The notes below the pieces were generated by a model that was given only the letters and a program-made list of their open reading frames with translations, was not told the origin of the DNA and ran no database searches. 64,000 bases of DNA from Nymphaea colorata (lineage: Eukaryota; Streptophyta; Magnoliopsida; Nymphaeales; Nymphaeaceae), in NCBI RefSeq assembly GCF_008831285.2, contig NC_045144.1:8781886-8845885 (forward strand), in the 5' to 3' direction. How positions within the stretch are numbered: position 1 is the first letter of the stretch; each line of letters starts with the position of its first letter. Made by a program: the position numbers and the translations under genes. Positions 33,446 to 45,097 of the stretch are shown here, one piece after another.

Positions 33446-35438
33446 TCATGCTAATTCGTCACCAGAAGAGTCCTCCTTATCCTCAAAACTACAAAAGACA
33501 CATCACCACAAGCAAACTACAATGTTAGTATATCATAAAAAACAAAAGGAATGAGCAAAATTTAACATTAAACAATGAACATCTTACATTTCGCATGAGT
33601 TATCTTCATCACGAATCCAACTCGGTGTACAAACTAGTGCTTCAACAGTTTCAGGAATGGTAGAACATCGATAATCATTAATGATTCTTCCAGCTGTACT
33701 GAATGAAGACTCAGATGCAACCGTGGATATAGGGATTGCCAATATATCTTGAGCCATTTTGGATAAAACTCAATATTTACTTTCATTTGCCTTTCACCAA
33801 TTTAATATACAGAAATTTTCATTGGGCCGAGGTCGTTCTATTGGATCAGTTAAATATGCTTCCATATCTATGCGAGGTACTTGAGGAGATACAGAACTCA
33901 TGTAATATGTGAAGAAGGCATCTCTTGAAAAAGCTGAAGGTCTCTCTTCTTCAAATTCCACATTGGTGTTGTTTGCATTCTCATTTTCTTCATCATATGT
34001 TGCATACACATTTTTGTACTCAGCATACAATTCATGAAACTTCTCTCTACTTTTTCATATTGTACCATTGCATCACGTTCATTTAAATTCTCAAGCACAT
34101 ACTTCAAATATCCCAATTTGGACATAGGATCTAAGACAAATGCAATTGCAAAGAGGACATTGTAGTCATTTTTCCAATATTTGTCAAATTTTTCTTGCAT
34201 TTTTATGGCTAATGATCTTATATAATCATTGTCTGCCACACTATGTGTATGCAAATGGTTGCGTACCTTCTGTATTTCTTCAAAAACCACATTAGCTGTT
34301 ACATTTCTAGTAGCAGAGAAGATATTTGTAACATTATAGAATAACTTCAAAAATTGGCACAAGGTAGTTGCATAAGACCATTCATCCTCAGAAGGTAAAT
34401 TTATATAATTGGGATCCACAGAAGCCAAATGTTGAAATGCATCTTTGTAGAACAATGCATCTCTCAACATAATATATGTAGAGTTCCATCGAGTTGGAAC
34501 ATCATAGGTTAATTTCTTTGTACCAATCAAGCCCACTGTTCTTATACAATCCTTAAAGGAATGTAATCGCTTTGGTGATCCCTTTACATATTTAACACTT
34601 CCACGAACTTTTGAAATTGTATCATGCAGATCCTGCATACCATCTTGAACCATAAGATTTAGAATATGTGCACCACAGCGAATATGCAAATGTTGCCTTT
34701 GCATTGGAATAAGATGTCTTCTTCCTAAGTTCCTTTTCAATGTAGTTATTGCACTATCATTCGTCGAACAATTGTCAGCAATAATAGAAAACAACTTTGA
34801 CTTAATGTTCCATTTAGAGATGCAATCTAATAAAGCCTTACACAAACTATTTGCATTATGTGGCGGAGGTACATGTACAAAACTGAACATATGAGCATGC
34901 AACATCCAATATCTACCAACATATTGTCCTATCACGCATAGATAACCCAATGTCTGCTGTGAAGTCCACATATCAAATGTCAATGAAACTCGCTGGGTAG
35001 AATCATTTATAAATCCTTCAAGTCGGGCTTTCTCAATCTTGTACATTGACATAATTTCTCTTTTCATAGTTCTTCTAGAAAATGGAACGAACCTATGATT
35101 GCGAGCTTGAAGAAGTTATTATGATATTTATATTCTGCCAAATTGAATGGAAGCTCATGTGCTATTACACACTTTGACATCAACTTTCTAATAGACTCCA
35201 TGTCAAATTTTTGTATAGATACAGAAGCGGCACCAGGATCATTGACTGCAAGGGCTAAAGTTCTTTGTTTTCCTTCATTGATTTGCCTACTTAAGCAAGA
35301 TTTTATATGTCGACTTAAATAGCTAGTTCCATGACCACTGCTTGCGTTCAATCGTTCTCCACAATGTTTGCACTTTGCAAAATCTTCTCCTTTATATGTA
35401 ACCAATATAAAATCAATCCATACTTTAGATGTAAACAA
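33446..35438 (-). pseudogene. hAT transposase (BED finger plus dimerisation domain), degenerate
   Basis: Read on the minus strand: BED zinc finger (KCKHCGERLNASSGHG...SRHIKSC, about 35,290-35,380); catalytic region with LTFDMWTSQQTLGY and IIADNCSTND; PTRWNSTY; FVLDPMSKLGYL; and C-terminal dimerisation segment with ASESSFSTAGR (about 33,590-33,800). A frameshift near 35,090 and another near 34,050 separate the frames, and two TGG-to-TGA changes lie just after 33,800. A short last exon is likely: donor GTAAGA at 33,587, acceptor TTTTGTAG at 33,489, final codons 33,446-33,488 ending SSGDELA. The 5' start is not defined; an exon boundary near 35,425 is possible. Confidence 0.9.
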
Positions 35439-36910
35439 AATGAAGTTGCATAATGAGAATATGTAAACAATATGGTTTTCTGAAGTTTAACAAAATGAGA
35501 GTACATTAGATAGCATTTGTCAATAAAAACACCTTAGATAATTTGTAAACTAGATGGTGTAGAATTAAAAAGAAAAAAAGCATGCAAATAAGAGAGTCAA
35601 TGGCACATCAAGTTGCATATGTGTACAGGCATGTACACAGAGACACTTGTATATATACACATACAGGAAAGTTATGAGCTTCTAGGACACATACAACTAC
35701 AGCTTTAATGCAATTGAAAAGATGATGAACCCGATAACTATTATCAAACATGCAACTCTATTCCCCCTTCTGCTTTGGAAACTATTTCATCATTGAGGTA
35801 TCAATGCCTGAATCTCGCTTTGCCTTCTCCCGCATGTTGCCTGCTCCAGGGAACCCGACACCAAAGGCCAGAGGATACTGAATGGAGTTAACTACTTAAC
35901 TATGCCTCTGCTGGAACGGGAATCCTCGAATGGACTGGTCGTGGTGTAAGTAGATCTTGCTCTGCTAGTCTCTTCTTGAGTAACATGCAGTTAGTGTTTA
36001 GCTTTTCATAACTTCTTTCCTTTAAACCTTTACTACAGAAAAAGGTAAAGCTGCATGATGGTAGGATCTACCAATGGCTGACACCCCATTTTAGTGCACT
36101 TCTTTTCGTGAAATTGTTAATCAAATGTCTAATAGATTAGCAGGCAAAATTCAAGCGTTCAAATGAACAGAATCCCCTGTTTAGTGGGGAATGTTTCACT
36201 TGCAAATAAAGCTCAGAAAGTGATCACCAGCTTTATGTGACAGTATATGACTCACTGCAATTTACCACAAGTTACAAAATAAGACAATATAACAAGAACT
36301 GAAAAAAAGACACTCACAAAACAGGGGAATAACAGTTGAGACAGACAGGGAGAAAGGGGAAAAGTGGCGCACCTGCAAGAAGGATGGACGGGGGGACAAC
36401 AGATGGGCGACAGCGACAGCGATGACCGGAGGATGCAGCCGATGGGCGACGGGGACCGGGGACGGCAACGATCGATTGGGAGAACCGGAAAAGGCAGCGG
36501 ATGGGTGATGGCGACGGCGATGACCAACTGGGAGGACCGGTCACCGGAGAAGGCAGCCGATGGCGACGGCGACGACCGGAGGAGCAGCCGATGGGCGACG
36601 AGTCTCGACGGCGACGACGGGAAGAAGGTCGAAAGAGAAACAAAACAGCTGAGTAAACCCTAAGTTCATTTTTATTAAACCCTAACTAAGTTCATTTTTC
36701 AAAAAAAAAAAAAAAAGGGCTTCGCGGGCCGCCGACGGTCAAAGCGGCTGGCCCGAGCCCGACCCGTTAGTTACCGGGCCGGGCCGAGCCCGGTAACTAA
36801 CGGGCCGAAAAGTAAATTTGCAAGGCCCGGGCCTGGGCCCGAGTCGGGCCGGGTACCGGGTACCGGGTACCCGGCGGCGGCCCGGCCCGGTGCCCAGGCT
36901 TAATTTTAGG

Positions 36911-38780
36911 GTGCGGCGTTCCAAGACCAAGAGTCATAATGACTCTTAAAATGCCACCAGCATCATCAGATTTATAGGAGTCGGTGCCAGTTTTAATGCG
37001 AAATTGCCACCAGCTTCGTCTGAATTTTCGGATATGCCATGCAGAGGAGTCGGTGGAAGAAATAAGGATCAATTTGAGGAGTCGCAAAAGGAAGAGAAGG
37101 GAATGATGTTTAATTTTGGATCCAGGTCTGTGGCACAATCGAGTCGGCCTTAATCAAACCCAGGACTTGAACTCCGATTTTCGGAAGTGAACATTTAAAA
37201 TGGGACCCAGATCCAATTGGGATAAGATCCCAATCTTACCCCAAGGCCAGCCGGATCCTTATAAAATCTCGGATTTGGTTTCAGATTCAACCACCCAAAC
37301 TGCCAACCAGGTGGGCTTGCGATCGAGAACGCGTTCCTACCACACACTCCTGTTTGAGCAATCAATTTCGGAGCCCCTATGCTGTTAAAAAAATCCAATT
37401 ACATTGGAAAAATATCGGCATCAGTTTTCCAGATATTGGAGAAACAGGAGGCGATTTTGTGGTGATTTCCTCTTCACCATCACTTGGGTTATGCATGCAT
37501 GCAGCAGCGTATTGGGGTTGTTAAATTCTTTGTTTGATTGTCAGATATTTTCATCTTTCCTTCCCTTTACAACACAAGGGAGGCGTGGGCGTGGAGTTGG
37601 CACCAAATTTCTCCATGCAGGCAACACCATGTCCATCATGTGCACCCAATATTGTGCTTCCTCCTTTCAGTTTTCAATAGACAGGGAAAAGCGACCCAAG
37701 TGCCCAAATGCAAGGGATTCTCCAGAGAAGTTGTTGTCAAGGGTCGGGTCGTCGAATTGGCACGTCGCCATCTCAAAACCTAGCATCGCGTGGTCAACCC
37801 TGGGCTCCTTTCCGTTTACCAATTCAAAGCCAACCAAGCGCAGTAGGCGCGAACACTGCTGTGAGCTCGAAAGCCGCATAAATATAATGGATCTGATCTG
37901 ACCTGAAGTCCAGAATACTGATCTGGATCTCATGGAGTAACAGCTAACAGCCAGACCGGACCTGGGCGGTCCCCACCAGACCGAGATACGCATTGAACTA
38001 GAGATAGCGCAGACACCTCAGCCACCAACGATAGTGAAGTGGACACGTAATTACCGGAAAGAAGCGCGAGCGAACACAGATTTTCTTCCCATAGTTCTGA
38101 AACATGAGAATAGGTCTACACCAACATGTCCCATAGTTCTTTCATTGGACACTGATGTAGAATCCCCACCAAACACCTCTTGTGAAAGAAAGAGATGATA
38201 AGGGCAGCAGTTGTTTGTTCTCCCTTTATTCAGGTTTCATACTTAGGATTAAGTACAAGTTTCCGTTTAGTAAAAGTAACCTCATTCCAATCCATAACTT
38301 GCTGCAAATCGAGATGTTGCAGTAGATCCATTCAGGTATCTAGAGAGACCCTGTCACTTAGTGAATGCGAGAATTTGACTGTTCTATGTAAGAAAATTGG
38401 AAGTGCTGCTATTAATATACCTTAGACAATGCAAGTATACATTGGATCCATTGACAATGCCGAAACACGAGATAGAGAACTACTTGCAAACCCTTGTGCA
38501 CTCGACCAGAAGTTGAGTTAAGACGATGGAGATGCTTTTCATGACCCTACGCAATATCTCAATACTGTAGAGATGTTTCGATATCTTACCTTGGTTGCCC
38601 TACTATTACATATTACGTATCTAGTTGATACTGAAGATTAGAGAAATGCCTTTGAGAATCTCTAGGACCATTTGAAGTAGCACATCATTAACCACACCGA
38701 CCAGAAATGAGTGGTGGATGGATCTGATTTAGGTCTAATATTGGCTTGATTGATCCTTATATTTCATTGTTTTATCATTG
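36911..38780. other. Intergenic, nothing recognised
   Basis: No supported gene; the longest frames (37,404-37,901 plus, 37,667-37,993 minus) have no recognisable domain and overlap on opposite strands. Confidence 0.4.
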
Positions 38781-39177
38781 TAGTGCAGATGTCTTCAGTT
38801 ACGGAATATAGGAATGTACTAACACTGTGAGCCTGCCAACCATGGCAGGACCTAGCGGCCAAACTGTCATATCCAGCCAGGAGGAGATCAGAGGGAGAAG
38901 AAAAGTGTTGACAATACAATACACCCATCTGGGCTATGGGAACAGTTAGTTCATGGTCTAGAGCAACCAATATGAGGATGACCTTCATCACTTTCTGTTT
39001 ATGGTGTCTCTCTCTTGAGTTAAAATTTTCTATGTCATCCCCAAGTTCACATGATCAGCGATCTTTATCATTTGACCATATATGCCTCCCTGATCTTGCT
39101 TGATTGATAATGAAGTTATGTTAAAGAGACGGGGAACATGTCAAGAACCAAATCAAGTGTATTGTGGTTTGAGTGAT
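38781..39177. repeat. Duplicated host block, copy B, cut by viral DNA
   Basis: Matches 31,178-31,580. The match stops at GAGTGAT (39,171-39,177), where the sequence becomes viral coat-protein coding DNA. In copy A the same point continues AGGTGC. This fixes the left viral junction to within a base or two. Confidence 0.85.
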
Positions 39178-40820
39178 TGAAACAAACTTAAAACAAAAAT
39201 TTTTAGAGTTAAATCATGATGATATGTACCTAATACTAGATGAGGAAGAAATGAATACCGAAACAGTACTAAATAGGATAAGAAGACTTAACGAGGAAAA
39301 CAAGCCTAAGCCTAAATCGAAGACGTGGCAATATGAAGGTTGCTCTGCCGATCAAGAACAGTCAGTGCAAGGTTGCCTAGCGCGTCTGGAAGATAAAATG
39401 GATAAAGTTATAGAATTGTTAAAAAAATTAATAGATAAAATAGACCAAAAATTTGAACAAACAAATAAAAAATTAGATCAAGTGTTAGATAATTTGCAAA
39501 AACATAGAGAGATAAATATGGTAGAAACAAATAGTATACGAGATTTAGAAACAGAAGACGAGATTGAAACAGAAAACTACGAACCAAGTGTAACTTATAC
39601 AGAACTGATGAACCAAGGAGAAAATGAATCAATAACAGACATGGAAATAAATATGAACACAATGCCTAAAGAATGGATAAAAATTAAAGAAGAATATCCA
39701 GCAGGTCCAAGAACACATAGAGGAAATTCGAGTAGAAATAGACACTATGATGATTATAGTAAAAGTGAAAGATGGGAAAGAATTTGGAAATCTAGGCTAA
39801 AAACAAAAATCGAAGAAAAAGAATGGAAACAGGGAATATTAAATTTAGATAATACAAACAACATACTAGTATTATTACAAATATGGAAAGCAGAAATGAG
39901 TAAACACATTACATAAAGCAAAATAGAAATTAAAAATATACCAGCATATATAGAAAATTCATTTATAGGAAACGTATATTTATGGTTCGATCAGTTACCT
40001 AATTCCTCAACAGAATCTCTAAGAGCAGACATAGAAGGTAAAGGAGCGACTACTACAAACCCGTTAGACATTTTAGAAAAATACATAGGATCTATTAAAG
40101 CAGAATTCTCACATTCGAATATTGAAAAAATATATGAAGACCAAATAAAAATAAATGCAAGACAAAATATTTTAAATTTAACAATATGTGAGATATGCTA
40201 CCTATAAGACTATGTAGAACTGTTCAGTAAATATTATTACCAAGCAAGTATAACTTTAGAAGAAAAACTTAGATATTTAGATTTGTTCTTTTCAAAATTA
40301 CCACTGATAGTTTATGGACAAGTAATAAAAGTGTTCCAAGAAAATAAACTTAAAGAAGATGCATTATGATAAAAAATAGAATTTCTAAGAACATGGTTCA
40401 AAACAATGTGTGAGGAATATGTAAAGTCCAAAAAGCTAAAACTGATAATAAAATCACCATACAAATGTTGTGAAGAACATATTACACCTCAATTAGGATG
40501 TAAAACATATTATAAATCAAGAAAATACAATAAAAAATATAGGAAGCTTAAATATTACTATAAAAATATAAACAATATAAGCACAAGTACCCAAAGAAAA
40601 GATATTATATTAAAAATAAAAGTAAATATACCAAAAACTTAACAAGTTGTAAATGTTATAATTATGGAAAAATATGACATATAGCAAAAAATTGTAGACA
40701 ACCTATAAAACAAAATTAGTAAATACAATAGAAGACGATTATATTAATATTGAAGAACTTAGTGAAATAGAGAAATCCGATAATGAGACAATATATGAAA
40801 CAGATAGTAGGAAAATGAGT
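39177..40820 (+). pseudogene. Coat protein (plus copy), 5' truncated, broken
   Basis: The gene begins at the host junction, so the N terminus is lost. Residues up to about 245 are acidic with a coiled-coil stretch (DKIDQKFEQTNKKLDQVLDN). Stops occur at 39,914, near 40,207 and as a TGA-TAA pair near 40,368; the frame shifts after about 40,640. The zinc knuckle region (about 40,650-40,700) has one Cys changed to Tyr and a Gly codon changed to TGA. A Lys/Tyr-rich basic region precedes the knuckle and an acidic tail follows it, as in caulimovirid coat proteins. A 1-nt loss near 40,810 fuses the tail with the movement-protein frame. Confidence 0.82.
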
Positions 40821-41992
40821 GACAAAATAGAAAAACCACAAGATATTAGATACCAAGAAGAGTTGACAGAAGATTACACAATACAATGAGTTATTTTTGA
40901 TGAAAAAATATTCAAGCAAATAGAGAACCAAGAATTGGACATTAGCATGAAAAAAATATTTGACTTTCCATTAATAAGGAAAATACCAGTAATAAAACAA
41001 TGCTTAAGAAAAAAGAAGAAGAATACTATATTATCAACCAACGAGAACACGTAATAGACGTAGAACATGCAGGATTATCTGAAGGAACAACTAGACTACC
41101 ACTTATTAGTAGACAAGGAATCCAAGAAGAATTAAAACAACTAAAAATAAAAAATCCTATGAAATATGTATATTTTGGAGGAATAGAAATATTAGTGAAA
41201 GCATGTTATAGATACTCCATTTGAACTTTATTTATCAGACGATAGAATAATCTACCCAGCAGAGAAAGCTATAATAGCAAAAGTTAGAGGAAACCTAATT
41301 TATCAAAAACTAACTAAAGTTTATTGTAAAACCTAACTATAATTTAAGTCTAACAGACAAACACATAAATAGAAGCCTAGTATTATACTGGAAACTATCA
41401 AGAATAAAACTCGAGAAAGGTTGTACAGTAATGACTATCAAAGGGAAAAATATGTATGTAGTAACAAATAAGCATAAAATATCAGCAAAACAAAAAAAAA
41501 ATGGCACAGTACAAATTGGAAATCCATTCAAATAACTAATAACAATAAAAAACGATGATGAATCATATTATGTAGAAGATAGACAAAATGAATTACAAAT
41601 TATCAAACAAAGACTAAGTGTCAGTATATATATCAGGAGAAACTAGTCACAAAAAACAATTCCATATTAAAGGAACTATAGACAATATGATAAAGATAGG
41701 ATCGAAAGAAAATTATATCACGCCAGACACGATAAATAATGATATAGTATTACCAAGTGAGCATAGACACAAGGATATCCAGGAAACCATTATAAGAAGC
41801 ATAGAAAAGGTGACCAAGGAAATTAAGATAGCCGATTACATGTTTGAAGTAGAATTTGAAATACAAGCATTGAGAAATGACAGTTTAACAGGAATCATAT
41901 TAGGCAACAAGTGCCTAAATAAATATAAAAACTTTAAGATTGAAAAATATACACTAGAAATTGAACATCTAGGAAAATGCATAATAATATAA
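40815..41992 (+). pseudogene. Movement protein fused to a retropepsin-like domain (plus copy)
   Basis: Starts at the ATG at 40,815, which overlaps the coat-protein stop seen in the minus copy. The 30K movement-protein core is recognisable from YVYFGGIEILVKAC (about 41,160-41,205) through IDTP, RGNLIYQKL (about 41,290) and LVLYWKLSRIKLEKG (about 41,370-41,420). Frameshifts lie near 41,000, 41,205 and 41,330. The C-terminal part (41,640-41,990) has ENYIT and later GIILGNKCLNKY, the two ends of a retropepsin-like fold. In this copy a 12-nt deletion has removed most of the catalytic motif near 41,700. Confidence 0.78.
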
Positions 41993-42002
41993 AGAAGTTT
42001 TG

Positions 42003-42089
42003 ATGATCAGAAAAATAAATACAAAAAATTTCGAACAGGATATGAAAAAGGCATTAAATAGAGTATTAGAGGAAAGAAAAATTAGCTAA
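42003..42089 (+). CDS. 28-aa micro-ORF between movement protein and pol
   Basis: ATG at 42,003, overlapping the movement-protein stop region. It is open in both viral copies (minus copy 53,214-53,300) with nearly the same residues (MIRKINTKNFEQDMKKALNR). It is lysine-rich and probably helical. Function unknown; it may be only a reinitiation step. Confidence 0.4.
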   Translation: MIRKINTKNFEQDMKKALNRVLEERKIS

Positions 42090-42141
42090 CATATTAAAGC
42101 TATATATATTAGTAAAACGATTCATCAACTACCTAAAAGAC

Positions 42142-42291
42142 ATGATGGAAGAAGAAGAACAAAGGTTGACCATACTATTAGCCTATGATAATGAGGATTA
42201 TTATACAGAGGACTATACAGATTACGAAAATGACTACTATGATTATGACGATGACATAATGTGGAGAAATATAATCAATAGAATGGAATGA
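42142..42291 (+). CDS. Small acidic Asp/Tyr-rich ORF, 49 aa
   Basis: Starts MMEEEEQRL and continues with many Asp, Glu and Tyr residues, ending RNIINRME. The minus copy has a stop near its start but keeps the acidic pattern. An upstream in-frame extension without ATG reaches about 42,070. Function unknown. Confidence 0.4.
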   Translation: MMEEEEQRLTILLAYDNEDYYTEDYTDYENDYYDYDDDIMWRNIINRME

Positions 42292-42295
42292 TAAA

Positions 42296-42544
42296 ATGAT
42301 TAAATTAGAACAAGGACTAACATATATTGTACCAATGAATGTAAATGGTAGACCAAAAATTATTGTTACCCAAAACAAATGGGTATTATTGTTAAAAAAG
42401 ATGGTAATAGTTAGACAATTTATTGATCGACTAATACATAAAAAACATGATAGATGGATTAGAGAGATTAGAAACATAGTCTTAGATGAATCAATGTCAG
42501 ATATATCATATGATGAAACAGAATGTTTTCAAATACAAGTGTAA
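42296..42544 (+). CDS. Small basic ORF, 82 aa
   Basis: Starts at 42,296, five bases after the previous stop (MIKLEQGLTYIVPMNVNGR). Rich in Lys, Arg and Ile, ending ETECFQIQV. The minus copy (52,765-53,013) agrees except for one TGA. I do not recognise it; position recalls the small accessory ORFs of caulimoviruses (insect transmission or virion-associated proteins), which is only an analogy. Confidence 0.5.
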   Translation: MIKLEQGLTYIVPMNVNGRPKIIVTQNKWVLLLKKMVIVRQFIDRLIHKKHDRWIREIRNIVLDESMSDISYDETECFQIQV

Positions 42545-42831
42545 AAGCATATAATAGAGACACTAAGAACTTTGTACGAAATAGGATATGAAGATTATTT
42601 AGAATTTACATATGGGTACTCAGATTTATAGGAAAATTGGGAAAAACGGTGATTAGGAAGAAGTTTAGAGATTACAGGAGTCATTTCTTTACCTATTTAC
42701 GAGCAAGAGCAGTTGCAAAATAGAAGTTTATGGAATACTTGGAAGAAAAAGAAAAAAGAGTAGAATATCTTACTTATAGAGCATTTGAAAGAAGAAACTA
42801 TAATGATGAAGAGTTAAGTGACACCGAATGA
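42523..42831 (+). pseudogene. Basic 102-codon ORF upstream of pol (plus copy)
   Basis: The start ATG overlaps the end of the preceding ORF, and the stop TGA overlaps the pol ATG (ATGA at 42,828-42,831). This copy has at least two stops, one from GGA to TGA near 42,587. The minus copy is intact. Function unknown; it is strongly basic in the middle and acidic at the C terminus. Confidence 0.5.
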
Positions 42832-44736
42832 ATATTAGTAAAAACAAGTTTATATATATATTAATAAAAGTTATACCTCGAGAATATCATAATAGATATT
42901 ATACAACATATATAGACACGGGAGCCCAAATAAACTTATGCAAAATGAATTGCTTACCAGATAATGAATGGGAAAAATTAGATAACCCTTTGAAAGTTAG
43001 AGGATTTAATGGAGCCAAAGCACATATAAATTACAAAGCTCAAAATGTAAATGTACAAATCTGGAAAAAGGTAATAAAAATTAATAGAATTTATGCTTTT
43101 GAATTACAATACAAAGATATCATATTGGGTAGGTCTTTCTTAAACGATTACCTACCTATAGACATCACAGAAAAATACTTAATACTAACTACACCTTGTA
43201 AAGAAAAAACCAATGCATTGATAGCAAAAAACAATGAAAGAAAACAAACACCCTGAATAAGAGGAGATAATAAAATAACCCAAAAATTAACAAGAGAAAA
43301 AATAAATACCATCACCATTAACATTTATGAAATAAATGAACTGGCCAATATAGAAAAAAAATTAGAACAATTGAACTCGGAAAATCTATTATAATATTGG
43401 GACAAACATAAAACAACAGTAAAAATAGAATTGATAAAAGAAGATAGTATAATAACACAACCACCATTAAAATACATACCTGATGATCTAAAAGAATTCG
43501 ATTTACACATAAATGAACTGTTAAAAGAAGGATATATACAAAATCAAACTCAAAACATAACAGCCCAACATTCATTGTTAATAAGCATAGTGAACAAAAG
43601 AGAGGAAAAACTAGAATGGTTATAGATTATATAAATTTAAACGCAAAAGTTAAAACTTATAACTACCCAATTCCAAATAAAATACTAAAACTTAAACAAA
43701 TATCAGGATACCAATATTTTAGTAAATTTGATTGCAAAAGTGGATTTTACCATTTAAAACTCTAAGAAAAAGTAAAAAACTAACAACATTCACAATTTCA
43801 AACGGATTTTATGAATGAAATGTACTACCATTTGGATACAAAAATGCTCCTAGAAGATTCCAAAGTTTCATGGACGAACTGTTTGAAGGGTTAAGAAATT
43901 GTGTAATATATATAGACGATATGCTACTTTTCAGTCACACACAGGAAGACCATTATGAGTTGCTAAACGAATTCATAAAATATGCGAACAAGGCAGGAAT
44001 AGCTATAAGTAAAAACAAAGCAGTCATTTGTAAAAAACAAATTGACTTCCTAGGAATAAAAATAGGCAAAGCCGGTATTAAAATGCAAACCCATATTGTT
44101 CAAAAAATAGCACAAATAGAAGAACTTGACACTAAAAAAAAGTTACAATCATTTTTAGGACTAGTAAACCAAGTCAGAGAATATATACCACACCTAGCAA
44201 AACATTGTAATCCCCTCCAAGAAAAACTGAAAAAAGACACAGAATATTGTTGGACAGAAGAAAACAAACAACATATCAACCAAATCAAAACAGTATGTAA
44301 GAACTTACCTAAACTAGAATTTCCAAATGAACAGAAACCATTTATATGGATTATAGAATCCGATGCCTCAGAATATAGTTATGGATCGGTATTAAAATAC
44401 AGGTATGAAAATGATAAGAATGAATATCTATGTAGATATCACTCAGGAAGCTTTAAAGAAAACGAAGCAAAATGAAAAATAAATCGAAAAGAACTTTTAG
44501 GATTATACCAGCCACTTAGACATTTCGAAATATATGTAGTCTATACTAAGTTTAAAGTCAGAACTGATAATACACAAGTAAGACATTGGTTAGGTGCAAA
44601 GTTAGAAAACTCGATTATAAAGAAAGAAATAAGAAGACTAGTCAACAACATAAAATTATTTGATTTTGACATTGAAGTGATTAGGACTAATGAAAACTGC
44701 TATGCAGATTGTCTATCCAGGAACATGAAATTGTAA
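42828..44736 (+). pseudogene. Viral Pol: aspartic protease, reverse transcriptase, RNase H (plus copy)
   Basis: ATG at 42,828. Protease with YIDTGAQINLC (about 42,910) and DIILGRSFLNDYLP (about 43,120-43,160). Stop at 43,254 and further stops and shifts to about 43,870. RT with FDCKSGFYH (about 43,725) and YIDDMLLFS (about 43,910). RNase H with SDASEYSYGS, RKELLGLYQ, RTDNTQVRHWLG and NCYADCLSR, giving the D-E-D-D set. Ends TAA at 44,734. There is no integrase, as in caulimovirids. Confidence 0.9.
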
Positions 44737-44985
44737 CCAGGAAAAAAGTACTATTTACAAGAACAAATTAAACACAAAAATCACACACCACTAGATACCA
44801 GTTATACTATAACTGCAGAAAGCAGTAACAACGGTAATCGTATTTACCGGAAACTTTATTTGGTTAAGAAAAATACGACTAGTCTAGAGCAAATGGCTAC
44901 TGGTAAAGACTAATCAAATCCGTTTATGGATGGTCACTATCCAAAAGTGATGAATTGCGATACAGATCGCAAAACAACTGAACCA

Positions 44986-45090
44986 TATATAAAAACCAGT
45001 TAGCACACTACACACACTACAAACTGAGTTGCGGTCAGCATCCCAAGCCTCTCAGCAAAATTAATCACGCAACTTTTTTCTTGTGCAGAT
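44986..45090 (+). promoter_or_regulatory. Internal TATA box and splice-acceptor-like site before the 3' ORF
   Basis: TATATAAA at 44,986-44,993 lies between pol and the last ORF, about 105 bases before its ATG. A pyrimidine tract ending TTCTTGTGCAG (about 45,074-45,088) directly precedes the ATG at 45,098. CaMV uses a separate promoter here and RTBV uses splicing for its last gene; either could apply. The minus copy keeps the TATA region (about 50,311-50,325) and a CAG acceptor (about 50,222-50,235). Confidence 0.5.
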
Positions 45091-45097
45091 AATCAGA

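Larger units (their letters stand above)
32537..36902 (-). mobile_element. hAT DNA transposon, 4.4 kb, complete with TSD
   Basis: Begins TAAGGCTGGGCATCGGGCC, and the other end, inverted, reads TAAGCCTGGGCACCGGGCC. The 8-bp duplication ATTTTAGG is perfect (32,529-32,536 and 36,903-36,910). A minus-strand transposase pseudogene with BED zinc finger and hAT dimerisation region lies inside. The GC-rich stretch 36,370-36,640, rich in GGCGACGG-type words, probably holds its promoter and leader. The two MITEs in this window share its termini. Confidence 0.92.

Noticed and set aside
36252-36663. Arg/Ser/Pro-rich frames on both strands
   Set aside because: Caused by GGCGACGG-type words in the GC-rich 5' region of the hAT element.
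37404-37993. Frames of 165 and 108 codons on opposite strands
   Set aside because: They overlap each other and show no domain or biased codon use that I can see.
42178-42477. Hydrophobic minus-strand frame (also plus strand 52,832-53,125)
   Set aside because: Antisense of the Asp/Tyr-rich and basic viral ORFs; membrane-like look is an artefact.
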